Below, in pieces: positions 1 through 8,598 of a stretch of DNA of 64,000 nt (positions are counted from its first letter, which is position 1; the number at the start of each line of letters is the position of its first letter). The position numbers were made by a program, and so were the translations under genes. Location of the stretch: assembly GCF_014217335.1 (NCBI RefSeq), contig NZ_CP060092.1, positions 1,877,501 through 1,941,500 on the forward strand, written 5' to 3'. The notes under the pieces are model-generated. The model worked only from the letters and a program-made list of their open reading frames with translations. It was not told where the DNA came from and searched no databases. This DNA is from Teredinibacter purpureus. GTDB taxonomy: Bacteria; Pseudomonadota; Gammaproteobacteria; Pseudomonadales; Cellvibrionaceae.

Positions 1-549
1 AATAATCGAGCACAACGGTTGGTGATTCCACGTGAGGCACTTATTCGTACGGGGGATCAAGATCGCGTGGTGTTAGCGTTAGGTGAAGGCCGGTTCAAAT
101 CCATTGCGGTAAAAGTGGGCATTATCGACCAAGGGTTCGCCGAGATTTTGGAGGGGTTAACGGCAGGCGAGCGCGTGGTGACCTCTGCCCAATTCTTGTT
201 AGATTCAGAGTCTAGTAAACATTCAGATTTTACCCGATTACTATCAGAGCAATCAGAGCAATTAGCGGATGAGAGCGTATGGGTTTCCGGTCACGTTATT
301 TCAGTGCAGCACACTGAACGAAACGTTACGGTCAGTCACGCGCCTATTGCTACGTGGGGCTGGCCCGAAATGACGATGGACTTCAACGTTGCTACGCCAA
401 TAGATTTGTCATTGCTAACACCCAACGCAACGCTTCGCATGAATATACACAAAACGCCCAGCGGAGAGTATGTGATTATTCAAGTTGACGATATTGCCTC
501 GCCGGTAACGTTGGAGCATACGCACGCTATACCAATGGAAGAGGAATAA
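1..549 (+). CDS. cusB: CusB-type RND periplasmic adaptor, C-terminal part with fused CusF-like domain (5' partial)
   Basis: The reading frame is open from base 1, so only the last 182 residues or so of a membrane-fusion (adaptor) protein of a heavy-metal RND efflux pump are present. The first ~70 residues match the end of the adaptor barrel domain (VIPREALIRTG, then EGLTAGERVVTSAQFLLDSES). Residues after that form a CusF-like Cu(I)/Ag(I)-binding domain with the metal-site motif WGWPEMTMDF (Trp and two Met) and an upstream His in SHAPIA. In E. coli CusF is a separate protein; here it is fused to the adaptor, an arrangement seen in several families. The stop codon lies 3 bases before cusA, so both are co-translated. 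Role: passes Cu(I)/Ag(I) in the periplasm to the CusA pump. The family call is firm; the metal is inferred from the motif. Confidence 0.9.
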   Translation, partial: NNRAQRLVIPREALIRTGDQDRVVLALGEGRFKSIAVKVGIIDQGFAEILEGLTAGERVVTSAQFLLDSESSKHSDFTRLLSEQSEQLADESVWVSGHVISVQHTERNVTVSHAPIATWGWPEMTMDFNVATPIDLSLLTPNATLRMNIHKTPSGEYVIIQVDDIASPVTLEHTHAIPMEEE

Positions 550-552
550 CCC

Positions 553-3500
553 ATGATCGAATCAATTATTCGTTGGTCTGTTGGTAACCGTTTTCTGGTA
601 TTACTGGCGACGGTCATTCTCGTGGGAGCTGGGTTGTATTCATTGAAACACACACCGGTAGATGCCATTCCAGATTTGTCTGATGTGCAGGTGATTATTA
701 AAACCTCCTACGCGGGGCAGGCACCGCAAGTGGTGGAAGATCACATTACCTATCCGTTAACCACCGCTATGCTTTCGGTTCCGGGTGCGGTGAGCGTGCG
801 TGGATATTCTTTTTTCGGCGATTCCTATGTCTATATTATTTTTGACGAGGATACCGATCTATATTGGGCGCGCAGCCGGGTGCTAGAGTATTTAAGCCAA
901 GTGGCGCCTTCTCTGCCCCCGGCGGCCAAACCGCAGCTCGGGCCAGATGCAACAGGCGTTGGTTGGGTGTTTATCTACTCGCTTATCGATAAAACAGGGC
1001 AGCATGATCTCGGTCAGTTACGCAGCCTGCAAGATTGGTTTTTAAAGTTTGAATTGCAAACGGTAGCGGGTGTATCCGAAGTGGCTACGCTCGGCGGCAT
1101 GGTTAAACAATACCAGATCACGGTTGACCCAGAAAAACTACGCGCTTTTGGCATTCCGCTTTCCCATATTCAAATGGCGATACAGCGCGCGAACCAAGAG
1201 GTGGGAGCTTCCGTTATCGAAATGGCCGAAGCTGAATATATGGTAAGGGCCACCGGTTATCTAAAATCCGAATCAGATCTTGCTACGATTCCTTTAGGTG
1301 TGAATAAAAATGGTACGCCATTATTGCTGAAAGACGTCGCTAATATAGGCACTGGGCCACAAATGAGACGGGGCATTGCCGAGCTGAATGGCGAAGGCGA
1401 AACCGTTGGTGGCGTGGTGATTATGCGGTATGGGGAAAATGCACAAACTACCATTCTTGCGGTAAAAGAAAAATTGGCGCAGTTAAAGCTGGGGCTACCT
1501 AAAGGTGTAGAAATAGTAACCGTCTATGATCGTTCGAATTTAATCGAGAGTGCTGTCGAAAATTTATGGCATAAACTACTCGAAGAATTTTTAGTGGTAG
1601 CCTTGGTGTGTATGGTATTTCTTTTTCATATTCGCTCATCATTGGTTGCGATTGTGTGCTTGCCGGTTGGTATTTTAACGGCATTTATTGTTATGCATAT
1701 GCAAGGTATCAACGCTAATATCATGTCGCTTGGGGGCATAGCCATTGCGATTGGTGCGATGATAGACGGTGCCATTGTTATGATTGAAAACATGCACAAA
1801 CATATGGAAAAAACACCGCTTACTCGTGAGAATCGCTGGCATATTGTTGCCAACTCTGCGTCTGAAGTTGGGCCTGCACTGTTTTTTAGTCTACTTATTA
1901 TTACCGTTAGTTTTGTACCGGTCTTTACCTTGGAAGCACAAGAAGGCCGTATGTTTAGCCCCTTAGCGTTTACTAAAACCTATGCTATGGCGGCGTCGGC
2001 AATATTAGCGATAACGCTCGTGCCGGTACTCATGGGGTTATTTATTCGGGGGAAAGTATTGGCGGAACAACGTAACCCGATAAACCGATTTCTTACAGCA
2101 GTTTACGTGCCGGTGCTTAAAAAAGTGCTTATTTACCCTAAAACAACATTGGTATTCGCAATGCTGGTGCTTTCCACCGTACTGTGGCCGCTCGGTAAAA
2201 TAGGTAGCGAATTTATTCCGCCGCTGGATGAAGGCGATCTAATGTATATGCCCACGACCTACCCAGGCATCTCCATTGGTAAGGCCAGAGAACTATTACA
2301 GCAAACCGACAAGCTGATTGCCACCGTGCCAGAGGTAAAAACCGTATTGGGTAAAATGGGCCGGGCCGATACCGCAACCGACCCTGCCCCCCTAACCATG
2401 ATTGAAACCATTATTCAATTTAAGCCTCGCGACCAATGGCGTGAGGGCGTAACAATGGAAAGTTTGAAAAAAGAATTAAATGCATTGGTAACCTTACCTG
2501 GTGTAACCAACGCGTGGGTAATGCCAATAAAAACACGTATTGATATGTTAGCAACGGGCATTAAAACGCCGGTTGGCATAAAAGTGGCTGGGCCGGATTT
2601 ACGCGTTATTCAAGAGATAGGTCTACAGCTAGAACAATTGTTGGCGGGCGTAGAAGGTACTGCGTCGGTCTATTCCGAACGGGTAGCCGGTGGACGTTAT
2701 TTAACAATTGATATAGATCGACTTCGGGCAGCACGCTACGGCCTTAATATCGCCGATATACAACAGGTTATTGCGTCCGCCGTTGGAGGTATGAATGTAA
2801 CGCAAACGGTAGAAGGGCTAGAGCGTTACCCTGTGAATGTACGTTATCCTCACGCTTATCGTAATACGCCGGAGCAATTAAGGTTGTTGCCTATTGTCAC
2901 TGAAAAAGGAGAACGACTAGCGCTGGGCGATGTGGCAAATATTCGTATAGAGAATGGGCCTGCCGGCATTAAAAGCGAAAATGCGCGTATTAATGGTTGG
3001 ACGTTAATCGATATAGAAGGTATCGATATAGGGCGTTATGTCAGTGCCGCGCAAAAAGTTGTTGCCGACAACCTCACGCTACCAGCCGGTTATTCTGTGT
3101 CATGGTCGGGGCAATATGAATATATGCAACGCGCTAAAGCTAAGCTTACGTATGTAGTACCGCTCACGTTGGCCATCATTGCATTATTACTCTTTCTTAA
3201 TTTTCGGCGGTTCGCCGAGGTTGGAATACTAATGGGCACTTTGCCATTCGCGTTAGTGGGCAGTATTTGGCTAATGTATTGGCAGAGTTTTAATTTTTCG
3301 ATAGCGGTCGGTGTCGGGTTTATTGCGTTAGCGGGTGTTGCGGTTGAAATTAGTGTGATTATGTTGGTGTACCTCAATCAAGCATGGGTACGCGCACAGG
3401 AAGACGCGGGTGGAAAGCTAACTGCCGCGCAGTTGGAAAACGCCATTATGCGTGGTGCAGGGTTACGGGTGCGTCCTGTAATGATGACCGCAGCGGCCGT

Positions 3501-3669
3501 GATTGTTGGTTTATTGCCAATTCTCTACGGTACCGGCACGGGTTCTGAGGTGATGAGCCGCATTGCGGCACCGATGGTAGGCGGTATGATTAGCGCCGTG
3601 TTACTGACCCTGCTGGTATTACCTGCAGTCTATTTGTTGTGGAAATCACGAGAGTTAGAAGCGCCGTAG
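553..3669 (+). CDS. cusA: CusA-type heavy-metal RND efflux pump (Cu+/Ag+)
   Basis: This 1038-residue inner-membrane proton antiporter has the usual length of HME-RND pumps. The N-terminus (IIRWSVGNRFLVLLATVIL) is the first transmembrane helix. TM4 contains the proton-relay Asp in IGAMIDGAIVMIEN, about residues 400-415. The central periplasmic stretch has the Cus/Sil signature VMPIKTRIDMLATGIKTP with the conserved Met residues of the metal path. The last ~170 residues form TM8-12 (ALAGVAVEISVIMLVYLN and RPVMMTAAAVIVGLLPI). It directly follows the adaptor gene, as expected for a cusBA unit; an outer-membrane CusC should lie upstream of the window. It expels monovalent copper or silver through the tripartite pump. 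No frameshift or truncation is visible. Related CzcA pumps for divalent metals are the alternative, but the methionines and the CusF-like domain favour Cu/Ag. Confidence 0.95.
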   Translation: MIESIIRWSVGNRFLVLLATVILVGAGLYSLKHTPVDAIPDLSDVQVIIKTSYAGQAPQVVEDHITYPLTTAMLSVPGAVSVRGYSFFGDSYVYIIFDEDTDLYWARSRVLEYLSQVAPSLPPAAKPQLGPDATGVGWVFIYSLIDKTGQHDLGQLRSLQDWFLKFELQTVAGVSEVATLGGMVKQYQITVDPEKLRAFGIPLSHIQMAIQRANQEVGASVIEMAEAEYMVRATGYLKSESDLATIPLGVNKNGTPLLLKDVANIGTGPQMRRGIAELNGEGETVGGVVIMRYGENAQTTILAVKEKLAQLKLGLPKGVEIVTVYDRSNLIESAVENLWHKLLEEFLVVALVCMVFLFHIRSSLVAIVCLPVGILTAFIVMHMQGINANIMSLGGIAIAIGAMIDGAIVMIENMHKHMEKTPLTRENRWHIVANSASEVGPALFFSLLIITVSFVPVFTLEAQEGRMFSPLAFTKTYAMAASAILAITLVPVLMGLFIRGKVLAEQRNPINRFLTAVYVPVLKKVLIYPKTTLVFAMLVLSTVLWPLGKIGSEFIPPLDEGDLMYMPTTYPGISIGKARELLQQTDKLIATVPEVKTVLGKMGRADTATDPAPLTMIETIIQFKPRDQWREGVTMESLKKELNALVTLPGVTNAWVMPIKTRIDMLATGIKTPVGIKVAGPDLRVIQEIGLQLEQLLAGVEGTASVYSERVAGGRYLTIDIDRLRAARYGLNIADIQQVIASAVGGMNVTQTVEGLERYPVNVRYPHAYRNTPEQLRLLPIVTEKGERLALGDVANIRIENGPAGIKSENARINGWTLIDIEGIDIGRYVSAAQKVVADNLTLPAGYSVSWSGQYEYMQRAKAKLTYVVPLTLAIIALLLFLNFRRFAEVGILMGTLPFALVGSIWLMYWQSFNFSIAVGVGFIALAGVAVEISVIMLVYLNQAWVRAQEDAGGKLTAAQLENAIMRGAGLRVRPVMMTAAAVIVGLLPILYGTGTGSEVMSRIAAPMVGGMISAVLLTLLVLPAVYLLWKSRELEAP

Positions 3670-3745
3670 GAGGTGCGGTCTACTATCGCGAAAAGTTCTG
3701 GTGCTATCGTTGTGCGAGACATCACCACCGCTGCAGTTCAGTTTT

Positions 3746-3786
3746 GTAAGGCCGGGCATCGTGTGCGAAAGGATGGCCGGCCTTAC
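3746..3786. other. strong hairpin downstream of cusA
   Basis: Arms GTAAGGCCGG and CCGGCCTTAC (with adjoining CAT/ATG pairs) enclose a short loop, giving about 13 pairs with one mismatch. No T-run follows on either strand, so it is not a textbook terminator, though it sits 77 bp after the cusA stop. The rest of 3670-4079 shows no credible gene. Confidence 0.5.
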
Positions 3787-4079
3787 TGCTTTAGGCGCCC
3801 TTGCGTTGTCTATCGCAAACGCGTGGGATGAAATAGGTTGGTGATTTGTGGGGGCGTACCAGAAATCGAACAATCAATAACCCGTTGAACGGAGTGATAT
3901 CTTGGTGCGCTATTCGGCATTCCGCCATATTATTGTGCACTACTTTGCCCTAATTGAAGCGAATTACGCGTCAATTAGGCGGTTTAGCGGCCAGTGACGG
4001 TCTGGCACACACTTTGCGTTACTACCTTTGTAAATGTCTCCGTACCCTTTGGCATACTGGGCATCACAATTTGGTAAAT

Positions 4080-4230
4080 AGAACGCTAGGGTTCCGATCA
4101 AGCTCCTTACAAAATAACTATTGAGCTTAGATGGCTGGTCCGAGAGCATTCGACCTCTCCCTTTTAGTCTTTCATCGAAGATAAAAGGACATGGGTTACA
4201 CGGCGGGATAAAAGCCCGGGAGACTTGCTT
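4080..4230 (+). promoter_or_regulatory. guanidine-I riboswitch (ykkC class) upstream of the guanidine operon
   Basis: The conserved blocks of the ykkC/guanidine-I aptamer appear in order and spacing: CTAGGGTTCCG near 4085, GGCTGGTCCGAGAG near 4133-4146, and the 3' core ACACGGCGGGATAAAAGCCC then GGGAGA from 4198 to about 4223. Pairs that form the P1/P2 helices (AAGCTC with GAGCTT) can be drawn. Known members bind free guanidinium and switch on guanidine export or degradation genes. It lies about 50 bp before the ABC transporter gene of a urea/guanidine carboxylase operon, the best-known context of this class. The expression platform is not obvious from the sequence. Confidence 0.93.
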
Positions 4231-4282
4231 GGTTTTGCCAGGGTATTTCGTGTAATCAATGTAACTGTCTAAGAGGTTTTCA

Positions 4283-5323
4283 ATGAAGCATTTCATCGCT
4301 TTAATACTCATCATTTCACTTTCGCCTTTAACCCACGCTGCCGACAAATTTAAAGTGTGTTGGTCTATCTACGTGGGTTGGATGCCTTGGGCCTACGGGG
4401 CCGAGCAAGGTATCGTAAAAAAATGGGCCGACAAATACGATATTGAAATAGACGTGGTACAGATTAACGATTATATAGAATCTATTAATCAGTACAGTGC
4501 GGGTGAATTCGATGCCTGCACCATGACCAACATGGACGCTCTCACAATACCCGCAGCCGGTGGTGTGGATAGCACTGCATTGGTAGTAGGTGATTTTTCC
4601 AATGGTAACGATGGCGTAGTACTAAAAGGCAAAAAATCCCTAAAAGATTTAAAAGGCCAAAATGTTAATTTAGTTGAGCTGAGTGTTTCCCATTACCTGT
4701 TAGCTCGCGGCCTAGAAACCGTAGGGCTAAGCGAAAAAGACTTAACGGTAGTGAACACTTCTGATGCCGATATGGTAGCGGTTTACAGTACAGATGATGT
4801 TACGGCGGTATCTACGTGGAACCCGTTACTTAGCGAAATTACAGCAGTGCCTAATAGCCACAAAGTGTTCGACTCTTCACAAATTCCTGGCGAAATTATC
4901 GACTTGTTAGTGATTAATACCGACACTCTAAAAAGCAATCCAACATTAGGTAAAGCCTTAGTGGGTGCTTGGTACGAAATTATGGCCACTATGAGCGCCT
5001 CTAACAAACAAGCCACCGACGTAAAAACCTATATGGCCGTTGCCTCGGGTACCGACTTGGCCGGTTACGAAGCCCAGTTAGCCAGTACCGAAATGTTTTA
5101 TACCCCTCAGGCGGCGCTGGCGTTAACCAACAGCGAGCAGCTTGTTACCACTATGGAAAACGTCGCGAATTTTTCATTCAAGCATGGATTGTTAGGCGAT
5201 GGTGCGCCTAGCGCAGGTTTTATTGGTATACAAATGCCAGCGAATACTTTTGGCGATAAAAATAATGTGAAATTTCGCTTCGATCCTACGTATATGCAAA
5301 TGGCCGCCGACGGAAAATTGTAA
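4283..5323 (+). CDS. NitT/TauT-type ABC transporter substrate-binding protein, probable guanidine uptake
   Basis: A 346-residue periplasmic binding protein with a clear signal peptide (MKHFIALILIISLSPLTHAA). The mature N-terminus (VCWSIYVGWMPWAYG) and the segments DACTMTNMDALTIPAAGG and STWNPLLSEI are typical of the NMT1/TauA-like family that feeds nitrate, taurine, urea or guanidine ABC importers. The start at 4283 follows a ribosome site AAGAGG eight bases upstream and comes ~50 bp after the guanidine-I riboswitch, so expression should depend on guanidine. Gene order binding protein-permease-ATPase-two DUF1989 proteins-carboxylase-allophanate hydrolase is the conserved guanidine-utilisation arrangement. 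Substrate is inferred from this context; urea or a substituted guanidine are alternatives. Confidence 0.88.
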   Translation: MKHFIALILIISLSPLTHAADKFKVCWSIYVGWMPWAYGAEQGIVKKWADKYDIEIDVVQINDYIESINQYSAGEFDACTMTNMDALTIPAAGGVDSTALVVGDFSNGNDGVVLKGKKSLKDLKGQNVNLVELSVSHYLLARGLETVGLSEKDLTVVNTSDADMVAVYSTDDVTAVSTWNPLLSEITAVPNSHKVFDSSQIPGEIIDLLVINTDTLKSNPTLGKALVGAWYEIMATMSASNKQATDVKTYMAVASGTDLAGYEAQLASTEMFYTPQAALALTNSEQLVTTMENVANFSFKHGLLGDGAPSAGFIGIQMPANTFGDKNNVKFRFDPTYMQMAADGKL

Positions 5324-5367
5324 TACGGGCTGACAATAGATTCAGTGATACGAAGAAGTAATGCTAG

Positions 5368-5393
5368 CCACACCTTATTTCACCAAGGTGTGG
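5368..5393 (+). other. intercistronic hairpin between binding protein and permease
   Basis: Perfect arms CCACACCTT and AAGGTGTGG flank an 8-base loop, 45 bp after the binding-protein stop. No T-run follows. Such stem-loops often protect the upstream mRNA so that the binding protein outnumbers the membrane subunits. Its presence argues for the permease start downstream at 5457. Confidence 0.6.
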
Positions 5394-5456
5394 CCCGGCA
5401 ATTTTCTCAATCGCAACTGTCTGCCACTAGCTGCTCACCAATCGAAGCCGTTCATT

Positions 5457-6278
5457 ATGAAAAAACTGATTAACCAAACGCCGAGTAAGCCACTAAAACT
5501 GTTTCTAATTTTACTTCCCTTCGTGCTGCTCGTATTTATATATGCTGTAAGTTCTAATGCACGATTGGATATTAACCCCAACGATAAACTGCTCCCTAGT
5601 TTTAGCCAAATAGCCGATGGTATTGAACGCATGGCGCTGCAACCCAGCAAGCGTACAGGAGAGTACTTGTTCTGGCAGGACACAGTGAGTAGCCTGACGC
5701 GTCTCGGAATTGGCGTGTTAATCGCGGCCGTTATTGGATTGCTTATTGGGGTAATCGCAGGTGCACTACCGCTCTTTTCGGCATGGCTATCGCCGCTTGT
5801 TACTGTTGTATCGCTCATTCCGCCTTTAGCGATTTTACCGGTACTTTTTATTATATTTGGGCTGGGAGAATTATCAAAAGTTGTGCTAATCGCGCTGGGT
5901 ATAACACCCTTTATCGCGCGGGATATACAGCGCCGAACACAAGAAATACCCACTGAGCAACTCGTCAAAGCGCAAACTCTCGGTGCAAACACCTCACAAA
6001 TATTACTGCGCGTTATCTTGCCGCAAGTTATGCCAAAACTAATTGATGCCGTGCGTTTATCCTTAGGTGCTGGCTGGTTATTTTTAATTGCAGCCGAAGC
6101 GGTGGCCTCTACCGATGGTTTGGGGTATCGAATATTCTTGGTGCGCCGGTATATGGCAATGGACGTAATTCTACCCTACGTCGCTTGGATTACATGCTTG
6201 GCTTTTTTTATTGATGTCGGTTTGCGAGCGTTAAGCCGTAAATTATTTCCTTGGCACGAACAAGGAGCGCAATCATGA
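5457..6278 (+). CDS. ABC transporter permease (NitT/TauT type)
   Basis: A 273-residue inner-membrane subunit. I choose the ATG at 5457 (MKKLINQTPSK) because the first hydrophobic helix (LKLFLILLPFVLLVFIYAV) follows at once and the upstream in-frame stretch runs through the intercistronic hairpin. Five to six hydrophobic helices are visible. The cytoplasmic EAA loop that contacts the ATPase is seen in AQTLGANTSQILLRVILPQV, about residues 180-200, and matches the BPD_transp_1 family. The stop codon overlaps the ATPase start by 4 bp (ATGA), pointing to translational coupling. It forms the channel for the probable guanidine importer. Confidence 0.9.
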   Translation: MKKLINQTPSKPLKLFLILLPFVLLVFIYAVSSNARLDINPNDKLLPSFSQIADGIERMALQPSKRTGEYLFWQDTVSSLTRLGIGVLIAAVIGLLIGVIAGALPLFSAWLSPLVTVVSLIPPLAILPVLFIIFGLGELSKVVLIALGITPFIARDIQRRTQEIPTEQLVKAQTLGANTSQILLRVILPQVMPKLIDAVRLSLGAGWLFLIAAEAVASTDGLGYRIFLVRRYMAMDVILPYVAWITCLAFFIDVGLRALSRKLFPWHEQGAQS

Positions 6279-7093
6279 GTAATGAAACAGACTCACATCA
6301 ACCCATGATTGAAGTTAAAAACGTGTGGAAGCAATACGATGATAACGTGGTGTTGGAGCATGTGAATATTGCTGTAGAAGAAGGGGAGTTCGTCACCCTT
6401 GTCGGCGCTTCCGGCTGTGGCAAGAGTACGTTTCTCAATATGTTGTTGGGTACTGTACAGCCCAGCAAAGGCCAAATTTTACTGTATGGCCAACCCATTC
6501 CAGAAGAGCCTGGCCCAGATCGCGGTATTGTGTTTCAGCAATATTCGGTATTCCCTCACATGACCGTATTAGAAAATGTGATGGCCACACGCGGTTTTCA
6601 ACGAAAAGGTCTCACGGGTTATTTATTTGGCGCAGCAAAAGTAGCGGCCGAAAAAGACGCAAAAGCCATGCTAAACCAAGTAGGTTTAGATCACGCACTC
6701 AATCAATACCCTGATGAATTATCGGGCGGCATGAAGCAACGTTTAGCCATTGCACAGGCGCTACTAAGCAAGCCACGTGTGCTGTTACTGGACGAACCCT
6801 TTGGTGCATTAGACCCCGGTATTCGGGCCGATATGCACGAGCTAGTGTTAAATTTATGGCGTGAACATAAGCTCACTATTTTTATGGTGACGCACGATCT
6901 AAAAGAAGGTTTTTATCTGGGTACACGCCTATGGGTATTTGATAAATCTCGTCATGATCCCCATGCACCGAACCGTTATGGTGCGGGCATCACGTACGAT
7001 CTACCCGTTGGGAAAGTAGACCCGTCTACTTACGAAAAAATTGACAATGAACTCCGTCCAATTACGGAGCACACAATAAAGGAATCAGCATGA
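6275..7093 (+). CDS. ABC transporter ATP-binding protein (NitT/TauT type)
   Basis: A 272-residue ATPase of the importer. The start at 6275 is favoured over a longer frame because it has an ideal ribosome site (AAGGAG, 8 bases upstream) and overlaps the permease stop as ATGA. Walker A is VGASGCGKSTF near residue 44, the signature is LSGGMKQRLAIAQAL, and Walker B is VLLLDEPFGALD, followed by the switch His in VTHDLKEG. The C-terminal ~50 residues (DPHAPNRYGAGITYDLP) are an extension typical of ATPases in urea carboxylase operons. The next gene starts inside its stop (ATGA). It powers uptake of the operon substrate. Confidence 0.92.
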   Translation: MSNETDSHQPMIEVKNVWKQYDDNVVLEHVNIAVEEGEFVTLVGASGCGKSTFLNMLLGTVQPSKGQILLYGQPIPEEPGPDRGIVFQQYSVFPHMTVLENVMATRGFQRKGLTGYLFGAAKVAAEKDAKAMLNQVGLDHALNQYPDELSGGMKQRLAIAQALLSKPRVLLLDEPFGALDPGIRADMHELVLNLWREHKLTIFMVTHDLKEGFYLGTRLWVFDKSRHDPHAPNRYGAGITYDLPVGKVDPSTYEKIDNELRPITEHTIKESA

Positions 7094-7824
7094 GCGAAAT
7101 CATCCGTTCAATTGACTACAGCACACAGCTAAAGTCGGGCGCACATTGGTCGCTGCGTCTACGCAAAGGCACCATTATGCGTTTAACTGATGTGGCCGGT
7201 GCCGCAAATGTGGGCATGTTATTTTACAACCCCAATAACCTTTTAGAACGTTACAATGCGCCCGACAGTTTAAAATGCCAACACACCTTTAAGCTTACAC
7301 AAGGCCATTGTTTGTATTCTGACATGGGCCGTATATTTGCCTCCATTGTGGACGATAGCGTGGGCTGGCACGATACAGTATCGGGCAACTCTCACGCGCC
7401 CCATATCGAAGCCCTGTGGGGCGCGCGCGATTATCAAACCGATCGTAACGAGTGGAAACAAAATGGCCACGATGCTTTTTTGGTTGAGCTTGCCAAGTAC
7501 GGTTTAAATGCTGCCGACCTAGCCGCAAATATTAACTGGTTCAGTAAAGTGGCCGTTAGTGATCTTGGTGCACTGCAGCTAGAAACCAATAACAGTACCG
7601 CTGGTAGTCACGTGACCTTGCGTTTTGAAATGGACACCTTGGTCGTGTTGCACACCTGCCCGCACCCTTTAGAACAATCGCCTATCTACCCCGATACAAC
7701 GGTCAATATTGAATTGGGAATTGCTCACACACTGCAAGATGACGATTATTGTAAAAATCTTTGTCCAGAAAATGGGCGTGGTTTTCACAATAACGCACTC
7801 TATTGCTTAGGGGAGGGCGCTTAA
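7090..7824 (+). CDS. DUF1989 protein, carboxyguanidine deiminase subunit (urea carboxylase-associated protein)
   Basis: A 244-residue protein of the DUF1989 family, long annotated as urea carboxylase-associated protein and since shown in related bacteria to form, with its neighbour, the heteromeric carboxyguanidine deiminase CgdAB. The reaction turns carboxyguanidine into allophanate plus ammonia. Visible conserved blocks are GAANVGMLFYNPNN, CQHTFKLTQGHCLYSDMGR, DDSVGWHDTVSGNSH and the Cys-rich end CKNLCPENGRGFHNNALYC, which include likely metal or catalytic Cys and His. It is the longer of the two paralogues. ATGA overlap with the ATPase and a 3-bp gap to the second subunit show tight coupling. 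I do not decide which subunit is CgdA. Confidence 0.88.
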   Translation: MSEIIRSIDYSTQLKSGAHWSLRLRKGTIMRLTDVAGAANVGMLFYNPNNLLERYNAPDSLKCQHTFKLTQGHCLYSDMGRIFASIVDDSVGWHDTVSGNSHAPHIEALWGARDYQTDRNEWKQNGHDAFLVELAKYGLNAADLAANINWFSKVAVSDLGALQLETNNSTAGSHVTLRFEMDTLVVLHTCPHPLEQSPIYPDTTVNIELGIAHTLQDDDYCKNLCPENGRGFHNNALYCLGEGA

Positions 7825-7827
7825 GCC

Positions 7828-8487
7828 ATGTTAACCACCAGTACTCTAATAGCCGAAGCGGCGATTGGCCGTCACATTATAGACGCGGGCGATTACTACA
7901 TTGGCGTTGTAAAAGCCGGCGAAACGTTTCGCATACTCGATATAGAAGGTAACCAAGCGGCCGACACTTTATTTTTTAATGCGCACAACCCCGCCGAGCG
8001 TTATAGCGCAACCGATACCATTCGTGAGCAGGGCAATGTGTATTTAACCACCGGTTCGCAACTGCGTTCAAACCACAACACCATTATGCTCGATATTGTT
8101 GCCGACACCTGCGGTCGCCACGATACCTTGGGCGGTGCCTGTGCAACGGAAAGTAATACCGTGCGTTACGATTTAGAAAAACGTTGTATGCATGCCTGTC
8201 GCGACAGTTGGATGTTAGCCATTGCCGAAAACCCGCAGTATGGTATTAGCAAGCGCGACATTAGCCACAATATTAATTTTTTTATGAACGTGCCGATTAC
8301 GCAAGATGGCGGGCTAACGTTTGAAGATGGTATTTCTGCGCCGGGTAAATATGTTGAGTTAAAAGCCGCAATGGATGTGATTGTATTAATCTCCAATTGT
8401 CCCCAGCTGAATAATCCCTGTAATGGTTATAACCCCACACCGGTTGAATATTTAGTGTGGGGTGTTGATCAAGTGACCACAGCATAA
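7828..8487 (+). CDS. DUF1989 protein, second carboxyguanidine deiminase subunit
   Basis: A 219-residue paralogue of the preceding gene. Shared blocks are [22 protein letters not shown], the [20 protein letters not shown] stretch and [20 protein letters not shown]. Together the two proteins are expected to remove the amino group from carboxyguanidine made by the downstream carboxylase. It starts 3 bp after the first subunit, with GGGAGG about 14 bases upstream of the ATG. The gap to the next gene (111 bp) is the longest in the operon and holds a second riboswitch, so the operon is regulated in two places. Confidence 0.88.
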   Translation: MLTTSTLIAEAAIGRHIIDAGDYYIGVVKAGETFRILDIEGNQAADTLFFNAHNPAERYSATDTIREQGNVYLTTGSQLRSNHNTIMLDIVADTCGRHDTLGGACATESNTVRYDLEKRCMHACRDSWMLAIAENPQYGISKRDISHNINFFMNVPITQDGGLTFEDGISAPGKYVELKAAMDVIVLISNCPQLNNPCNGYNPTPVEYLVWGVDQVTTA

Positions 8488-8540
8488 AGTTTTTATTTTT
8501 TTCACGTATAGAGTGATCGTAACCTTAAGCAATTTAAACA

Positions 8541-8590
8541 CCTCGGTGGACGGCCACCGCTGTATTACGGTTTCGGGACGGCCCGATTAA
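8541..8590 (+). promoter_or_regulatory. guanidine-II riboswitch (mini-ykkC) before the carboxylase gene
   Basis: Two short hairpins each expose the diagnostic ACGG tetraloop of the guanidine-II class (consensus ACGR). Hairpin 1 is GGTGG-ACGG-CCACC (8545-8558); hairpin 2 is CGGG-ACGG-CCCG (8574-8585). They are joined by a 15-base linker, within the range known for the class. The second hairpin ends 13 bases before the carboxylase ATG, over the position of the ribosome site, so control of translation initiation is likely. Known members bind guanidinium with one ligand per hairpin. Confidence 0.88.
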
Positions 8591-8598
8591 GTTAACGC

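Noticed and set aside
3964..4347. 127-codon minus-strand frame over the riboswitch
   Set aside because: It runs antisense through the conserved guanidine-I aptamer and the start of the binding protein; no domain is visible, so it is a shadow frame.
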